A stretch of DNA of 64,000 bases, taken from JAHEZL01 sp964406465 (GTDB lineage Bacteria > Bacteroidota > Bacteroidia > Flavobacteriales_C > GCA-002722245). The notes beneath the pieces are model-generated. The model searched no databases and had not been told where the DNA came from. It worked only from the letters and a program-made list of their open reading frames with translations. The translations under genes were made by a program, and so were the position numbers. How positions within the stretch are numbered: position 1 is the first letter of the stretch; each line of letters starts with the position of its first letter. The DNA lies in assembly GCA_964406465.1 (NCBI GenBank), contig CAYORT010000015.1:1-64000 (forward strand), read 5' to 3'. Shown here in pieces: positions 53,638 through 62,774 of the stretch.

Positions 53638-55281
53638 ATGAGCATTCATCCAAACGCAGGAAAATTTCCTTCTCATCGCAGATTAGTCAACATCCCTAAA
53701 TTAATATCATCCTACTATTCGGGCATTCCTGATCCATCCAATAGAGAGCAAAGAATTTCGTTTGGTACCTCTGGTCATCGAGGGTCATCGGTGCACAACA
53801 GCTTCAACGAGAATCATATTTTGGCGGTGAGTCAGGCAGTGGTGTTGTACCGCAAAGAGTTTAAAATTGACGGTCCGCTTTTTATTGGTATAGATACACA
53901 TGCCTTATCTACTCCGGCTTTTAGAAGTACAGTAGAAGTGATGGCTGGTAATGAAGTGCAGATTTTTATTTCTAAAGATGACGAGTACACACCGACACCA
54001 GCTGTTTCGCATGCGATATTAACTTTCAACAAAGGAAGAAAAACAAACTTGGCCGATGGAATTGTGATTACACCTTCTCATAATCCACCAGAAGATGGAG
54101 GCTTTAAATACAATCCACCACATGGCGGTCCGGCGGGCTCTGATGCCACTTCATGGATAGAAAAAAAGGCGAATTCAATTCTTGAAAACAACCTTAAAGA
54201 AGTAAAAAAAGTTCCTTTCGAAAAAGCGCTAAAAGCTGCAACCACCCATCGTTACGATTATATTTCTTCTTATGTAAATGATTTGTCGAATGTTTTAGAT
54301 ACCGACTTGCTGCGCGATTCACACATCAAGATGGGTGTGCATCCTTTGGGTGGCGCCGGCGTGAAATATTGGGATGCCATTGCAGAAAAATACAAACTCA
54401 ATTTAAATGTAATTAGCGACGAAGTCGATTTTACTTTCCGCTTCATGACTTTAGATTGGGATGGTAAAGTGCGTATGGATCCTTCATCGCCTTATGCTAT
54501 GCAGAGTTTGATCGATTTAAAATCGAAGTACGATATTGCTTTTGCTTGTGATACCGATCATGATAGACATGGTATAGTAACCAAAAGTGGAGGGTTGATG
54601 CAGCCCAATCATTATTTAGCTGTGATGATTGATTACTTGTTTCAACACCGCTCGCACTGGAGTAAAGACGCTGCTATTGGCAAAACCTTGGTGAGTAGCA
54701 ATATGATTGATTTGATAGCCGCGAAATTAGGCCGAAAGGTGGTGGAAGTTCCAGTCGGATTTAAATGGTTTGTTGACGGATTGATAGATGGATCGCTAGG
54801 ATTTGTGGGCGAGGAGAGTGCAGGTGCGTCGTTTTTAAGAAAAGATGGTTCTGTTTGGACTACCGATAAAGATGGAATTATACCAGCTTTGCTTTCGGCC
54901 GAGATTACAGCAAAAACGGGTAATGATCCTTCACAGATTTACAATCAGTTTACCAAAGAATTTGGTTCGCCGGTGTACGATAGAATAGATGCTCCGGCCA
55001 CTCCCGAGCAAAAATCAAGATTATCTAAGTTGTCTCCATCGCAAGTAAAATCAACAGAGTTGGCTGGAGAGAAAATTGACTTAATGCTTACCGAAGCGCC
55101 AGGAAATGGAGCAGCTTTAGGTGGTTTGAAAGTAGTATCAAAGAATGGTTGGTTCGCCGCGCGTCCTAGCGGAACCGAAAACATCTATAAAATATATGCC
55201 GAGAGCTTTTTAGGTGTAAGTCACTTGAGAAGTATTCAAGATGAAGCAAAAGTGATTGTTGGGAAGGCAGTGGGAGAGTGA
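53638..55281 (+). CDS. pgm: Phosphoglucomutase (alpha-D-glucose phosphate-specific)
   Basis: A 547-residue phosphohexomutase interconverting glucose 1-phosphate and glucose 6-phosphate. The catalytic serine loop is VITPSHNPPEDGGFKYNPPH, the metal-binding loop is DTDHDRHGIVT, the sugar-binding loop is GEESAGASF and the phosphate-binding loop is ARPSGTENIYKIYAE. Length and order match the bacterial Pgm family. It links the alpha-glucan cluster to central metabolism and nucleotide-sugar supply. It is followed by a terminator and a convergent tRNA gene. Confidence 0.96.
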   Translation: MSIHPNAGKFPSHRRLVNIPKLISSYYSGIPDPSNREQRISFGTSGHRGSSVHNSFNENHILAVSQAVVLYRKEFKIDGPLFIGIDTHALSTPAFRSTVEVMAGNEVQIFISKDDEYTPTPAVSHAILTFNKGRKTNLADGIVITPSHNPPEDGGFKYNPPHGGPAGSDATSWIEKKANSILENNLKEVKKVPFEKALKAATTHRYDYISSYVNDLSNVLDTDLLRDSHIKMGVHPLGGAGVKYWDAIAEKYKLNLNVISDEVDFTFRFMTLDWDGKVRMDPSSPYAMQSLIDLKSKYDIAFACDTDHDRHGIVTKSGGLMQPNHYLAVMIDYLFQHRSHWSKDAAIGKTLVSSNMIDLIAAKLGRKVVEVPVGFKWFVDGLIDGSLGFVGEESAGASFLRKDGSVWTTDKDGIIPALLSAEITAKTGNDPSQIYNQFTKEFGSPVYDRIDAPATPEQKSRLSKLSPSQVKSTELAGEKIDLMLTEAPGNGAALGGLKVVSKNGWFAARPSGTENIYKIYAESFLGVSHLRSIQDEAKVIVGKAVGE

Positions 55282-55298
55282 TTTAACATTTGGAAATA

Positions 55299-55334
55299 AA
55301 AAACCTTAACACATCAGTGTTAAGGTTTTTTTTT
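55299..55334. terminator. Terminator between pgm and tRNA-Met
   Basis: ACCTTAACAC (55303-55312) pairs perfectly with GTGTTAAGGT (55317-55326), with A-rich and T-rich flanks on both sides, so it may stop both the pgm and tRNA transcripts. Confidence 0.85.
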
Positions 55335-55336
55335 AG

Positions 55337-55410
55337 TAGCGCGGGGGAGATTTGAACTCCCGACCTCAGGGTTATGAATCCTGCGCTCTAACCAACTGAG
55401 CTACCGCGCC
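55337..55410 (-). tRNA. tRNA-Met (anticodon CAT)
   Basis: The 74-nt cloverleaf on the minus strand has an acceptor stem GGCGCGG with CCGCGCT (last pair G-U), a D-arm AGCTCAGTTGGTTAGAGC, and an anticodon loop TTCATAA giving CAT. The T-arm is GGGAGTTCAAATCTCCC. No CCA is encoded. CAT could also be a lysidine-modified Ile tRNA; the elongator Met reading is preferred but not proven. Confidence 0.88.
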
Positions 55411-55513
55411 GAGTATTTTTCGGGTTGCAAACATAAAGTATTAGTTATAAAATCACAAATATTAGATAAATTTGAGTGCGAGGAATATTGTGTAATCTGA
55501 GTAATCGACTATT

Positions 55514-56938
55514 GTGAAACGTCTGCATCTCTTTATTATAAAGGCCTTTATTGGACCATTCATACTGAATCTTATCATCACGGATTTTCTGTTTTTGATG
55601 ATTTGGATGTGGAAGTATGTAGATGATTTGATTGGTAAAGGCCTCGATTTGTCGGTTATTTTAGAAATGATGTGGTATGCCGCTCTGTGGCATGTGCCCA
55701 TGTGTTTGCCCCTTTCTATTTTGCTTTCGTCGATCATGGCCTTTGGTAAACTTGGAGAAACCAACGAGCTTACTTCGCTTAAATCGCTGGGTATTTCTCT
55801 TCAAAAAACAATGTTTTCACTCATCGTGTTTAATGCCATGATTTCGGTTGGTGCTTTTTTCTTTAGCAATATCGCACTTCCCCTAACTGCCTTTAAAATG
55901 CACAGTTTACTCAATGATATAGTGCAGAAAAAACCAGAACTCAATATTCCCGAAGGCATATTCTATAACGGTATGCATGATTATACCATTAGGGTGGAGA
56001 AAAAGTATAAAGACCAAACCATGAAAGGGGTGATGTTGTTCGATCACCACGAAAGCGATAACAATAGTTTTTTAGTTGCCGATTCGGGTAAAATTGAGAA
56101 TATTTTGAATGGTAAATACATGCGTTTAACATTGATAAACGGACACGCATACAAGGAAGATCGCTCCTACAATGAACAAACTCCTAACAGCATTAGAACT
56201 CTTCTTAGAAATAGCTTTAAAGAACATATAATCTATATTGATATGTCGGCTTACAACTTCAGAAAAACAGAAGGTACTGTCTTTAGAAGTTCTGCCCAAA
56301 TGTTGAATATTGAGCAATTAGATTACTGCGTAGATTCTCTTGATCTTGAGCTGGTAAACAGAAGAAAATCATTAAGTAAGGACTTACACAACTACTATTA
56401 TTTTAATACCGATACTTTTGTAAAGCTTGATACGATAAAACCTATGACACTTAAGGCCGATATCATGAGTATGGTGCCTGCCGACAAAAAGCTGAATGTG
56501 TTGCGCGAAGCCGAGCAAGTAGTAAGATCGGCCCAAGGTTATCCCAACAGATCGTATATGTTCGAACAAGATTTGGCTAAAAGCAAAAATAATTACCGAC
56601 TAGAATGGCATAAAAAATTCACCCTTTCGGTGGCTTGTTTCATCTTATTTTTTATTGGTGCACCGCTTGGTGCTATTGTTAGAAAGGGCGGACTAGGATG
56701 GCCGGTGGTTATTGCAGTGCTGTTCTTTTTGGTGTATTACGTGATTTCCATCATCTTCGAAAAAATGGCTAAAAACAATACCATTGATGCCATGATTGGT
56801 ATGTGGATGGCCTCGGCTGTGCTCATGCCTATCGGAATTTTCTTAACTTACAAATCAACTCGAGATTCGAAATTGTTTAGCATGTCAAACTACTTAGGAG
56901 GAATAAGGAGATTAGGTCAATTTTTCAAAAAGAAGTAG
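55514..56938 (+). CDS. LptF/LptG-family permease
   Basis: A 474-residue YjgP/YjgQ-type permease. Such proteins form the membrane part of the LptB2FG complex that extracts lipopolysaccharide. It has three helices in the first 110 residues (LHLFIIKAFIGPFILNLIIT, then the CLPLSILLSSIMAFGKLGE motif), a long periplasmic domain with a beta-jellyroll-like part, and three C-terminal helices (LFFIGAPLGAIVRKGGLGWP). It starts at GTG 55514. It is 2 bases from the next GT4 gene, suggesting co-expression with glycan assembly. F versus G is not decided. Confidence 0.88.
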   Translation: MKRLHLFIIKAFIGPFILNLIITDFLFLMIWMWKYVDDLIGKGLDLSVILEMMWYAALWHVPMCLPLSILLSSIMAFGKLGETNELTSLKSLGISLQKTMFSLIVFNAMISVGAFFFSNIALPLTAFKMHSLLNDIVQKKPELNIPEGIFYNGMHDYTIRVEKKYKDQTMKGVMLFDHHESDNNSFLVADSGKIENILNGKYMRLTLINGHAYKEDRSYNEQTPNSIRTLLRNSFKEHIIYIDMSAYNFRKTEGTVFRSSAQMLNIEQLDYCVDSLDLELVNRRKSLSKDLHNYYYFNTDTFVKLDTIKPMTLKADIMSMVPADKKLNVLREAEQVVRSAQGYPNRSYMFEQDLAKSKNNYRLEWHKKFTLSVACFILFFIGAPLGAIVRKGGLGWPVVIAVLFFLVYYVISIIFEKMAKNNTIDAMIGMWMASAVLMPIGIFLTYKSTRDSKLFSMSNYLGGIRRLGQFFKKK

Positions 56939-56940
56939 GA

Positions 56941-58137
56941 ATGAAGATTTTACAAATTTGCCAGCGTCCCCCTCATCCTCCTATCGATGGTGGCGCTATT
57001 GGAATGGATAATATTACACAGGGTATGCTTGAGCTCGGACATCAAGTGAAAGTGCTTACCGTAGCTACTTCAAAACATCCTGTACAGCACGATAAAATAT
57101 CGAAAGAATATCTCGAAAAAACGCAGCTAGAATCGGTTTTTATTGATACTTCCATTCATGTGATGGATGCCTTTATCAATTTGTTTGAAAGCGAGTCGTA
57201 CAATGTAAAGCGCTTTGTCTCTGCCGATTTTGAGCATAAATTAAAAGAGATATTACAAAAGAGTTCGTTCGATGTCATCCTTCTAGAAAGCTTATATGTT
57301 ACGCCTTACATCGATCTAATTCGAAATTTATGCAAGGCTAAAATTGTGTTGCGCTCCCCTAATGTAGAATACGTGATTTGGGAAAGAGTAGCCAACAATG
57401 CCAACAATATATTGAAGAAACCTTACTTAACACTATTGGCAAAACGCTTGAAAGAATATGAAAAATCGGTTTTGGGAAAACTTGATGGCATAGCATCGGT
57501 TACTCAAGAAGATTTGGCAATATTTAAAGAGATGGGCTTTAAAGGAAAAGGTATTGCTGTGCCAACAGGTATCATCATCGACAAAGATTTGTTTGTTAAA
57601 CAGCGTGAAGAAGAAGCCTTATCGGTTTTTCATATCGCTTCGATGAACTGGTTGCCCAATGTAGAAGCTGTAGATTGGTTTTTAAAAAATGTATGGAACT
57701 TAGTTTTAGATAAGGTGCCTCAAGCAAAATTGTACTTGGCAGGAAGAGATATGCCCGATTGGTTGTTGAAGCATCATCAGCGAAATGTGATAGTGGTAGG
57801 TGAAGTAGAAAATGCCCGCGAATTTTACAGAAGCTACAAAATAATGGTGGTGCCTATCTTGTCGGGAGGCGGCATGCGCGTTAAAATTATCGAAGGAATG
57901 GCCATGGGGAAAACCATTGTTTCAACCACCATTGGTGCCGAAGGAATTCAATGTACCCACCAAAAGCATTTGCTTATAGCAAATGCCCCTGCCGATTTTG
58001 CCAATGCCGTGATTAAATGTTTGGAAGATGCTCAGCTTAGCGCATCTTTATCGGCCAATGCTCAAAGGCTCATTAATGAAGATTTCGATAATGCAGCCAT
58101 CTGTAAAAAAATAGAAGTATTTTTGAAAGAATTGTAA
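56941..58137 (+). CDS. GT4-family glycosyltransferase
   Basis: A 398-residue GT-B glycosyltransferase. Motifs are LQICQRPPHPPIDGGAIGMD at the start, RSPNVEYVIWERVANN, SMNWLPNVEAVDWFL and the C-domain VVPILSGGGMRVKIIEGMAM, the GGMRxKxxE variant of the donor site. It is adjacent (0-1 base) to a second GT4 with the same architecture, so the two may act as a pair after LptF/G-linked glycan or lipid assembly. Sugar specificity is unknown. Confidence 0.85.
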   Translation: MKILQICQRPPHPPIDGGAIGMDNITQGMLELGHQVKVLTVATSKHPVQHDKISKEYLEKTQLESVFIDTSIHVMDAFINLFESESYNVKRFVSADFEHKLKEILQKSSFDVILLESLYVTPYIDLIRNLCKAKIVLRSPNVEYVIWERVANNANNILKKPYLTLLAKRLKEYEKSVLGKLDGIASVTQEDLAIFKEMGFKGKGIAVPTGIIIDKDLFVKQREEEALSVFHIASMNWLPNVEAVDWFLKNVWNLVLDKVPQAKLYLAGRDMPDWLLKHHQRNVIVVGEVENAREFYRSYKIMVVPILSGGGMRVKIIEGMAMGKTIVSTTIGAEGIQCTHQKHLLIANAPADFANAVIKCLEDAQLSASLSANAQRLINEDFDNAAICKKIEVFLKEL

Positions 58138-59328
58138 GTGCAAAAACCAAAAACGATAGTGTTGTTGTCGCGTCTTCCTTATCCTTTAGAGAAGGGCGAT
58201 AAGCTGCGTGCTTACCATTTTATCAAAGAGTTTTCTAAGTGGCAAGACATTTATTTGATTGCTATTTCAGATAATAAAGAAGAACAAAAAAGCATCGACG
58301 AACTCAATAAGTTTTGCAAAGAGATTCATGTTTTTCCTATCTCCAATTGGTCGATTTTAAAAAATTTATTTCGTTCGTTTGTGCTTCAACTGCCATTTCA
58401 ATCGGGATATTTTTACAATACCAAAGTTGCTACTCAAATTCAGTTTTTGATTGATCAAATTAAACCCGATCATATTTTTTTGCAATTGCTGCGAACCACA
58501 GAATATGTAAAGAATATGTTTGATACAAATATGACTATCGATTATATGGATGCCTTTGCGAAAGGGATGGAGAGAAGGATTGATGGTGCTAGATTTCCAA
58601 TGAAGCAGGTGTACAGAATGGAATATTTTAGGTTGCGCAAATATGAGGCTAGTGTTTACCCTTGGTTTAAAAATAAAATCATCATTTCAGAGCAAGATTT
58701 AAATAGTTTATATGTGGCCAATATCGATGATGTGCAAGTGATTCCCAACGGTGTTGACACCGATTTTTTTGTGCCACAAAATGTAAATAAGAAATACGAT
58801 ATCATCTTTTTTGGCAACATGTCGTATCCTCCCAACGTGTCGGCCGCGCAGTATTTATGCAAAGAAATTCTACCTGAGCTCATCAAAGTAAATCCGCAAA
58901 TTAAAGTAGTGATTGCTGGTGCCGACCCCGCAAGAGAGGTGCAAGCTTTGGCTTCAAAAAATGTAGAAATCACAGGCTGGGTCGATGATATGCGCACACT
59001 CATTGCTCAGTCGAAAGTAGCAGTTGCTCCTATGTTGATAGGTACCGGACTCCAAAATAAGCTTTTGCAAGCCATGGCCATGCGTATTCCTTGTGTTACG
59101 TCAACTTTAGCCAACAACGCCTTGGGTGCTCAACATGGCGAATCTATTATGGTTGGCAGAACAACAGAAGATTATGTGAAATGGATAAGCGCTTTGCTGC
59201 AAGATGAGCTACTTAGCAATAAGATTGCATTGAAAGGCGAACAGTTTGTAAAAGCAAATTTCAATTGGGAGGCTTACGCTCGTAAGGTTCACGAGCTGAT
59301 GTATCCAACTATTAGCACTAAACAGTAG
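58138..59328 (+). CDS. GT4-family glycosyltransferase
   Basis: A 396-residue GT-B glycosyltransferase starting at GTG 58138. It has VLLSRLPYPLEKGDKLRAYH, a start typical of the EpsH/exosortase-associated GT4 subgroup, then DYMDAFAKGMERR, FFGNMSYPPNVSAAQYL and APMLIGTGLQNKLLQAMAM at the donor site. It begins directly after the preceding stop. Its last 11 bases overlap the convergent DUF6495-like gene. No exosortase is visible nearby. Confidence 0.85.
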   Translation: MQKPKTIVLLSRLPYPLEKGDKLRAYHFIKEFSKWQDIYLIAISDNKEEQKSIDELNKFCKEIHVFPISNWSILKNLFRSFVLQLPFQSGYFYNTKVATQIQFLIDQIKPDHIFLQLLRTTEYVKNMFDTNMTIDYMDAFAKGMERRIDGARFPMKQVYRMEYFRLRKYEASVYPWFKNKIIISEQDLNSLYVANIDDVQVIPNGVDTDFFVPQNVNKKYDIIFFGNMSYPPNVSAAQYLCKEILPELIKVNPQIKVVIAGADPAREVQALASKNVEITGWVDDMRTLIAQSKVAVAPMLIGTGLQNKLLQAMAMRIPCVTSTLANNALGAQHGESIMVGRTTEDYVKWISALLQDELLSNKIALKGEQFVKANFNWEAYARKVHELMYPTISTKQ

Positions 59329-59806
59329 ATGTTTGGTACAAACCAGCAAAAGCTTTAAATCGCGCTTCATCAATCACCAAACATCCTTCTTTCATCATGT
59401 TGAAAATTTCTAATTCTCTATCTGCTGATACATCTTTATTGCTTTTGTAAATATGCAGCTTATCGCGGTATTCATTGAAATTACTTGCCAAAGCTGTTAG
59501 TACATCGCGGTCTCTAAAATCGATATCTGGATGGGTTGAATCGATACCAATTAAGTAAATCTTATCGGCACCAAACATAAAAACCTTAATGGAGTTAGCT
59601 GAGACATGTTCTAAAAATTGCACTTTTTTAAATGCTTTTTCAAACACGATATCACTAAATATTTCCACCATTTCGATGGCTTTGTCGGGTTCGTTATTGT
59701 TGATTCTTTTCCACTCACTATCGTCGATTCCATTGGCTACTAAAAATTGAATGAATTCTTTTTCTAGTTCTTTCAATTCGATATCAGATAGTATGCGGTA
59801 CTTCAT
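59318..59806 (-). CDS. DUF6495-like protein of unknown function
   Basis: A 162-residue cytosolic protein starting MKYRILSDIELKELEKEFIQF, a start I associate with a Bacteroidota-conserved DUF6495-type family. It is alpha/beta, with a hydrophobic strand IKVFMFGADKIYLIGID and the acidic STHPDIDFRDRDV. There is no signal peptide or catalytic motif that I can name. It overlaps the end of the convergent GT4 gene by 11 bases. A function is not inferred. Confidence 0.6.
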   Translation of the reverse strand: MKYRILSDIELKELEKEFIQFLVANGIDDSEWKRINNNEPDKAIEMVEIFSDIVFEKAFKKVQFLEHVSANSIKVFMFGADKIYLIGIDSTHPDIDFRDRDVLTALASNFNEYRDKLHIYKSNKDVSADRELEIFNMMKEGCLVIDEARFKAFAGLYQTSTV

Positions 59807-59848
59807 TTTAGTAAGGGTTAGTTGAAGGCATTAAGATAAATCAATTCT

Positions 59849-61258
59849 TTATTTTTTCATCACTTTTTTGTTTTCTAATTTAAAATAAATGCTGTATCCC
59901 TTGTTACTCCAGTGTTCGGGATTGTCATTGATATCTAAAACAAAAATACTTTGTGGCCTATTTTTTAGCTCATCTAAATAGATGGTGTCTCCTTTGCTTT
60001 TTATGCTTTGTTGCATTATTGAAAGTCTTTCATTCATTTGTTCGTTGTAGCTTGCTGCTTTTCCACTTATTAAATCGCTAACTACTGCATATCCATTTTT
60101 ACTTATGACTAACATTATGATTGAGCTTATTACCAGTAATTTTCGCTGAGTTGTAGTTATGTGCAATCGCTCGAGTGCATTTTTGTAACGATTGAACCAA
60201 ACACTTAAGTTGATGAACCATAGTATCAAAAACAAGAAGTAGGCAATGTTTAAGGTTCGGTGCTGTCCGAGTATACCGAGTGTCCAATAAGCCGGGAAAA
60301 CACTGATGAAAATTACCATCAATAGCGACAATAATGAGTAAATAGGTTTTACATGAAACGAATGTTTAAATAGCGCTATTTTCAATAAATTCTCTTTGTG
60401 TACAAAATAGTACAGTATTGACATAGCTAGCAAAGGCAGCGATGCAATCCATTTAAATGAAAATCTTGCCGTTTGAGCCGCCGAATAAAAGAGGGAATGA
60501 AAAAAATGATGCTTTTCTGCCGATAAACTTTCGCGAAAATCGTTGCCTGGAGCTAAATACACTGCGGCCGAACATATAAGCGCCAACAGTAGAAAAAGGA
60601 GCGCTGTTCTAAAATGCACACTCTTGTTTAACCATAGCAGTACCGTAGTAAATAACAATATAGAACATGACATAAGCATACTTATTTCGTTCGACCCTAT
60701 GGTACAAACAAGCAGCAAACCAGATACTATGTGGTGAACTACTTTTCTTCTTAATATATACTTGCCTTTGTTAGATAATATGAATAAGGCAATGAAGAAC
60801 AAAAGCAGAATGTTGCCTCCTTGATAGGTTACAGCGCCAGTATACCAATAGATACCCTCAGAAATGATAGGCATTTGGTAGAGGTAAAGTAAGGTTAAAA
60901 TCAGACTTATGATCACCATGATTTTTTTGCTTAGTTGCTCATAGCACAATGCAAAGACAAAGAGGAGAAAAGAAGCAAGGGTGGCTAAAATAAGCACTAT
61001 GGGTATGAACTTATAAATACCTATTGAATCAAAAGCAAGTGGATTAAGCAATACCAGGATATTAGAGAAGTAGCGGCCATTCCAATGCATGTATTCATAC
61101 TGCAAAGTAGGCCACAAAGGGTTTTCTTTGCCGCGAATGGAGTACGTGAAATCGTCGGCGATGGGCTGACAATAAATGCTAATAAGTAGGTAAGGGACTA
61201 AAAGAAGCGCAAGGAGAATTAAAACAGTATTGTTTTGTTTGTTGGCTAAAGGATTCAC
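59849..61258 (-). CDS. Polytopic membrane protein (DUF6056-like)
   Basis: A 469-residue integral membrane protein with about ten to twelve hydrophobic helices. It has an N-terminal ISIYCQPIADDFTYSIRGKE (Asp-Asp loop) followed by EYMHWNGRYFSNIL. This layout, an acidic first loop then GRY, resembles GT-C-type glycosyltransferases and DUF6056 proteins. A lipid-linked sugar transferase role is possible but unproven. Its start overlaps the ribH stop by 4 bases (ATGA). Confidence 0.65.
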   Translation of the reverse strand: MNPLANKQNNTVLILLALLLVPYLLISIYCQPIADDFTYSIRGKENPLWPTLQYEYMHWNGRYFSNILVLLNPLAFDSIGIYKFIPIVLILATLASFLLFVFALCYEQLSKKIMVIISLILTLLYLYQMPIISEGIYWYTGAVTYQGGNILLLFFIALFILSNKGKYILRRKVVHHIVSGLLLVCTIGSNEISMLMSCSILLFTTVLLWLNKSVHFRTALLFLLLALICSAAVYLAPGNDFRESLSAEKHHFFHSLFYSAAQTARFSFKWIASLPLLAMSILYYFVHKENLLKIALFKHSFHVKPIYSLLSLLMVIFISVFPAYWTLGILGQHRTLNIAYFLFLILWFINLSVWFNRYKNALERLHITTTQRKLLVISSIIMLVISKNGYAVVSDLISGKAASYNEQMNERLSIMQQSIKSKGDTIYLDELKNRPQSIFVLDINDNPEHWSNKGYSIYFKLENKKVMKK

Positions 61259-61734
61259 TTTTGAAAAGCAATCATTTTTATTGCAGTTACCGCAGCTTCA
61301 ACACCTTTATTGCCGTGCTTTCCACCCGATCTAGCTCTCGATTGCTCTATGGTATTGTCGGTAAGCACACAAAAAATTACTGGTTTGTTGTATTTTAAAG
61401 CTACTTTTTGAATGCCGTAAGTGGTACCCTGACAAACATAATCGAAGTGTTTCGTTTCACCTTGAATTACACAGCCAATACATATTACAGCATCAACATC
61501 ACCTTTTTCAAGGATGGTTTGAGCACCCAATGGCAATTCAAAACAGCCCGGCACATAATGAACCGAAAGGTCTCTATCGTAAATTCCTTGCTTGTTGAGG
61601 GTTTCCACGGCCCCTTTTTTTAAACCTTCGGTAATCTCTTCATTCCATTCAGCAACCACCAAAGCTATCTTCATGCCTGCGGCAGATGCGATGTTGTTGC
61701 CTTGATCCGACAGGTTTTTGTGGATGGTTGCCAT
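61255..61734 (-). CDS. ribH: 6,7-dimethyl-8-ribityllumazine synthase
   Basis: A 159-residue riboflavin pathway enzyme condensing the diaminouracil with dihydroxybutanone phosphate. It has VAEWNEEIT near the start, the substrate-binding VPGCFELPLGAQTIL and VICIGCVIQGETKHFDYVC, and VIFCVLTDNTIEQSRARSG. Length is typical. It starts immediately after the stop of the TPR protein gene and overlaps the membrane protein downstream, so all three share a transcript. Confidence 0.94.
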   Translation of the reverse strand: MATIHKNLSDQGNNIASAAGMKIALVVAEWNEEITEGLKKGAVETLNKQGIYDRDLSVHYVPGCFELPLGAQTILEKGDVDAVICIGCVIQGETKHFDYVCQGTTYGIQKVALKYNKPVIFCVLTDNTIEQSRARSGGKHGNKGVEAAVTAIKMIAFQK

Positions 61735-62472
61735 CTATTTAGCTCCGTTTAAGGTAGCTTTAGCTTTAACAATGCCTAAAGCTCTTTCAATTTTTTGCTT
61801 CTCTAAACCATGTTTAACAGGGTCGTTGTAGTAAGCAGAAACAATTTCTTCGTAGTATTTAGCAGCTTCTTGGTACTTAGAAGCATCTTTTTTAACATCA
61901 CCCAATTGCTCGCATAAAATAGCTGCTTTCTTTAGGTAGTAAGGAGAAATCAATACGTTGTTTGCGCCTTGAGCAGCAGAAACATATTTCTTAATAGCTT
62001 GATCAGGATCGTTTTTCTCAGAGTAGATATCACCCATCAAACCATTTTTTAAGTGAGGAAACATCTCGCCTTTTGCTTCAAAAGATTCGATTTGCTCTAA
62101 AGCATCATCAAATTTTTGCTGACGGAAATAACTTACTGCCAAGTAATACTTAGCAATGTTCCCTTCGTTGGTGTTAGAATACTCTTCTGCGATTTCTTCA
62201 AATCCTTTAAAGTCTTTTTTACTTCCTTGGATAGCTTTAGCGATAGAGTCATTGTCGAATTGTTCAGCAGCTTTCCATAAATCAGGTCTAGCCTCTTCAG
62301 ATGCATCTGCAACCACCACATTATTGTAAAATATCCATCCACCAACGATTACTATTAGCGCAATAGCCGCTGTAGATATAGCTTTTTTGTTTTCAATGAA
62401 AAATTTCTCCGACTTGCTAATGGTTGAACCTAAGTCTACAATTGGCTCGTCTTTTATTTCTTTTTGTGACAT
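61735..62472 (-). CDS. Membrane-anchored TPR protein
   Basis: A 245-residue protein. It has a short acidic N-terminus, one membrane helix (STAAIALIVIVGGWIFY, about 34-50) and a C-terminal run of tetratricopeptide repeats (KYYLAVSYFRQQKFDDALEQ, then LKNGLMGDIYSEKNDPDQAI). The layout resembles YfgM-type periplasmic TPR proteins, which contact secretion chaperones. It is upstream of ribH with no spacing. A precise partner is not inferred. Confidence 0.78.
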   Translation of the reverse strand: MSQKEIKDEPIVDLGSTISKSEKFFIENKKAISTAAIALIVIVGGWIFYNNVVVADASEEARPDLWKAAEQFDNDSIAKAIQGSKKDFKGFEEIAEEYSNTNEGNIAKYYLAVSYFRQQKFDDALEQIESFEAKGEMFPHLKNGLMGDIYSEKNDPDQAIKKYVSAAQGANNVLISPYYLKKAAILCEQLGDVKKDASKYQEAAKYYEEIVSAYYNDPVKHGLEKQKIERALGIVKAKATLNGAK

Positions 62473-62474
62473 GT

Positions 62475-62774
62475 CTTTTTTATTTGGAGTACGAAAATAG
62501 GGAAAAAATATAAATGTTCAATGTTTAATGTTCAAGGTCCAATGTTTCCTGTGTTTGTAGAGAAAAACGAGATTTATTTTTTAATAACGAGATGTATCGT
62601 AGAGACAGATAGAATCTGTCTTTAAATAGAAAATCTTCCGTTGTGTTTTAATTGGAATCAATCTTTTTTAAGACAGATTCTATCTGTCTCTACCAAGACA
62701 TGGAGCTGAATCTCGATAATGGGGTCGGGAAAAGATTCAGCAAAGTTCGCAAGCTAAACTTAGCAGAGGGGGAC
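62475..62774. repeat. Repeat-rich spacer with palindrome B5
   Basis: This 300-bp spacer has a simple repeat of ATGTT/CAATG type at 62512-62547. Palindrome B5 has perfect 23-bp arms at 62599-62621 and 62671-62693, with outer ends GTAGAGACAG and CTGTCTCTAC and a 49-nt spacer. Each B5 arm is itself a hairpin (AGACAGAT-AGA-ATCTGTCT). No ORF is supported. Confidence 0.85.
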
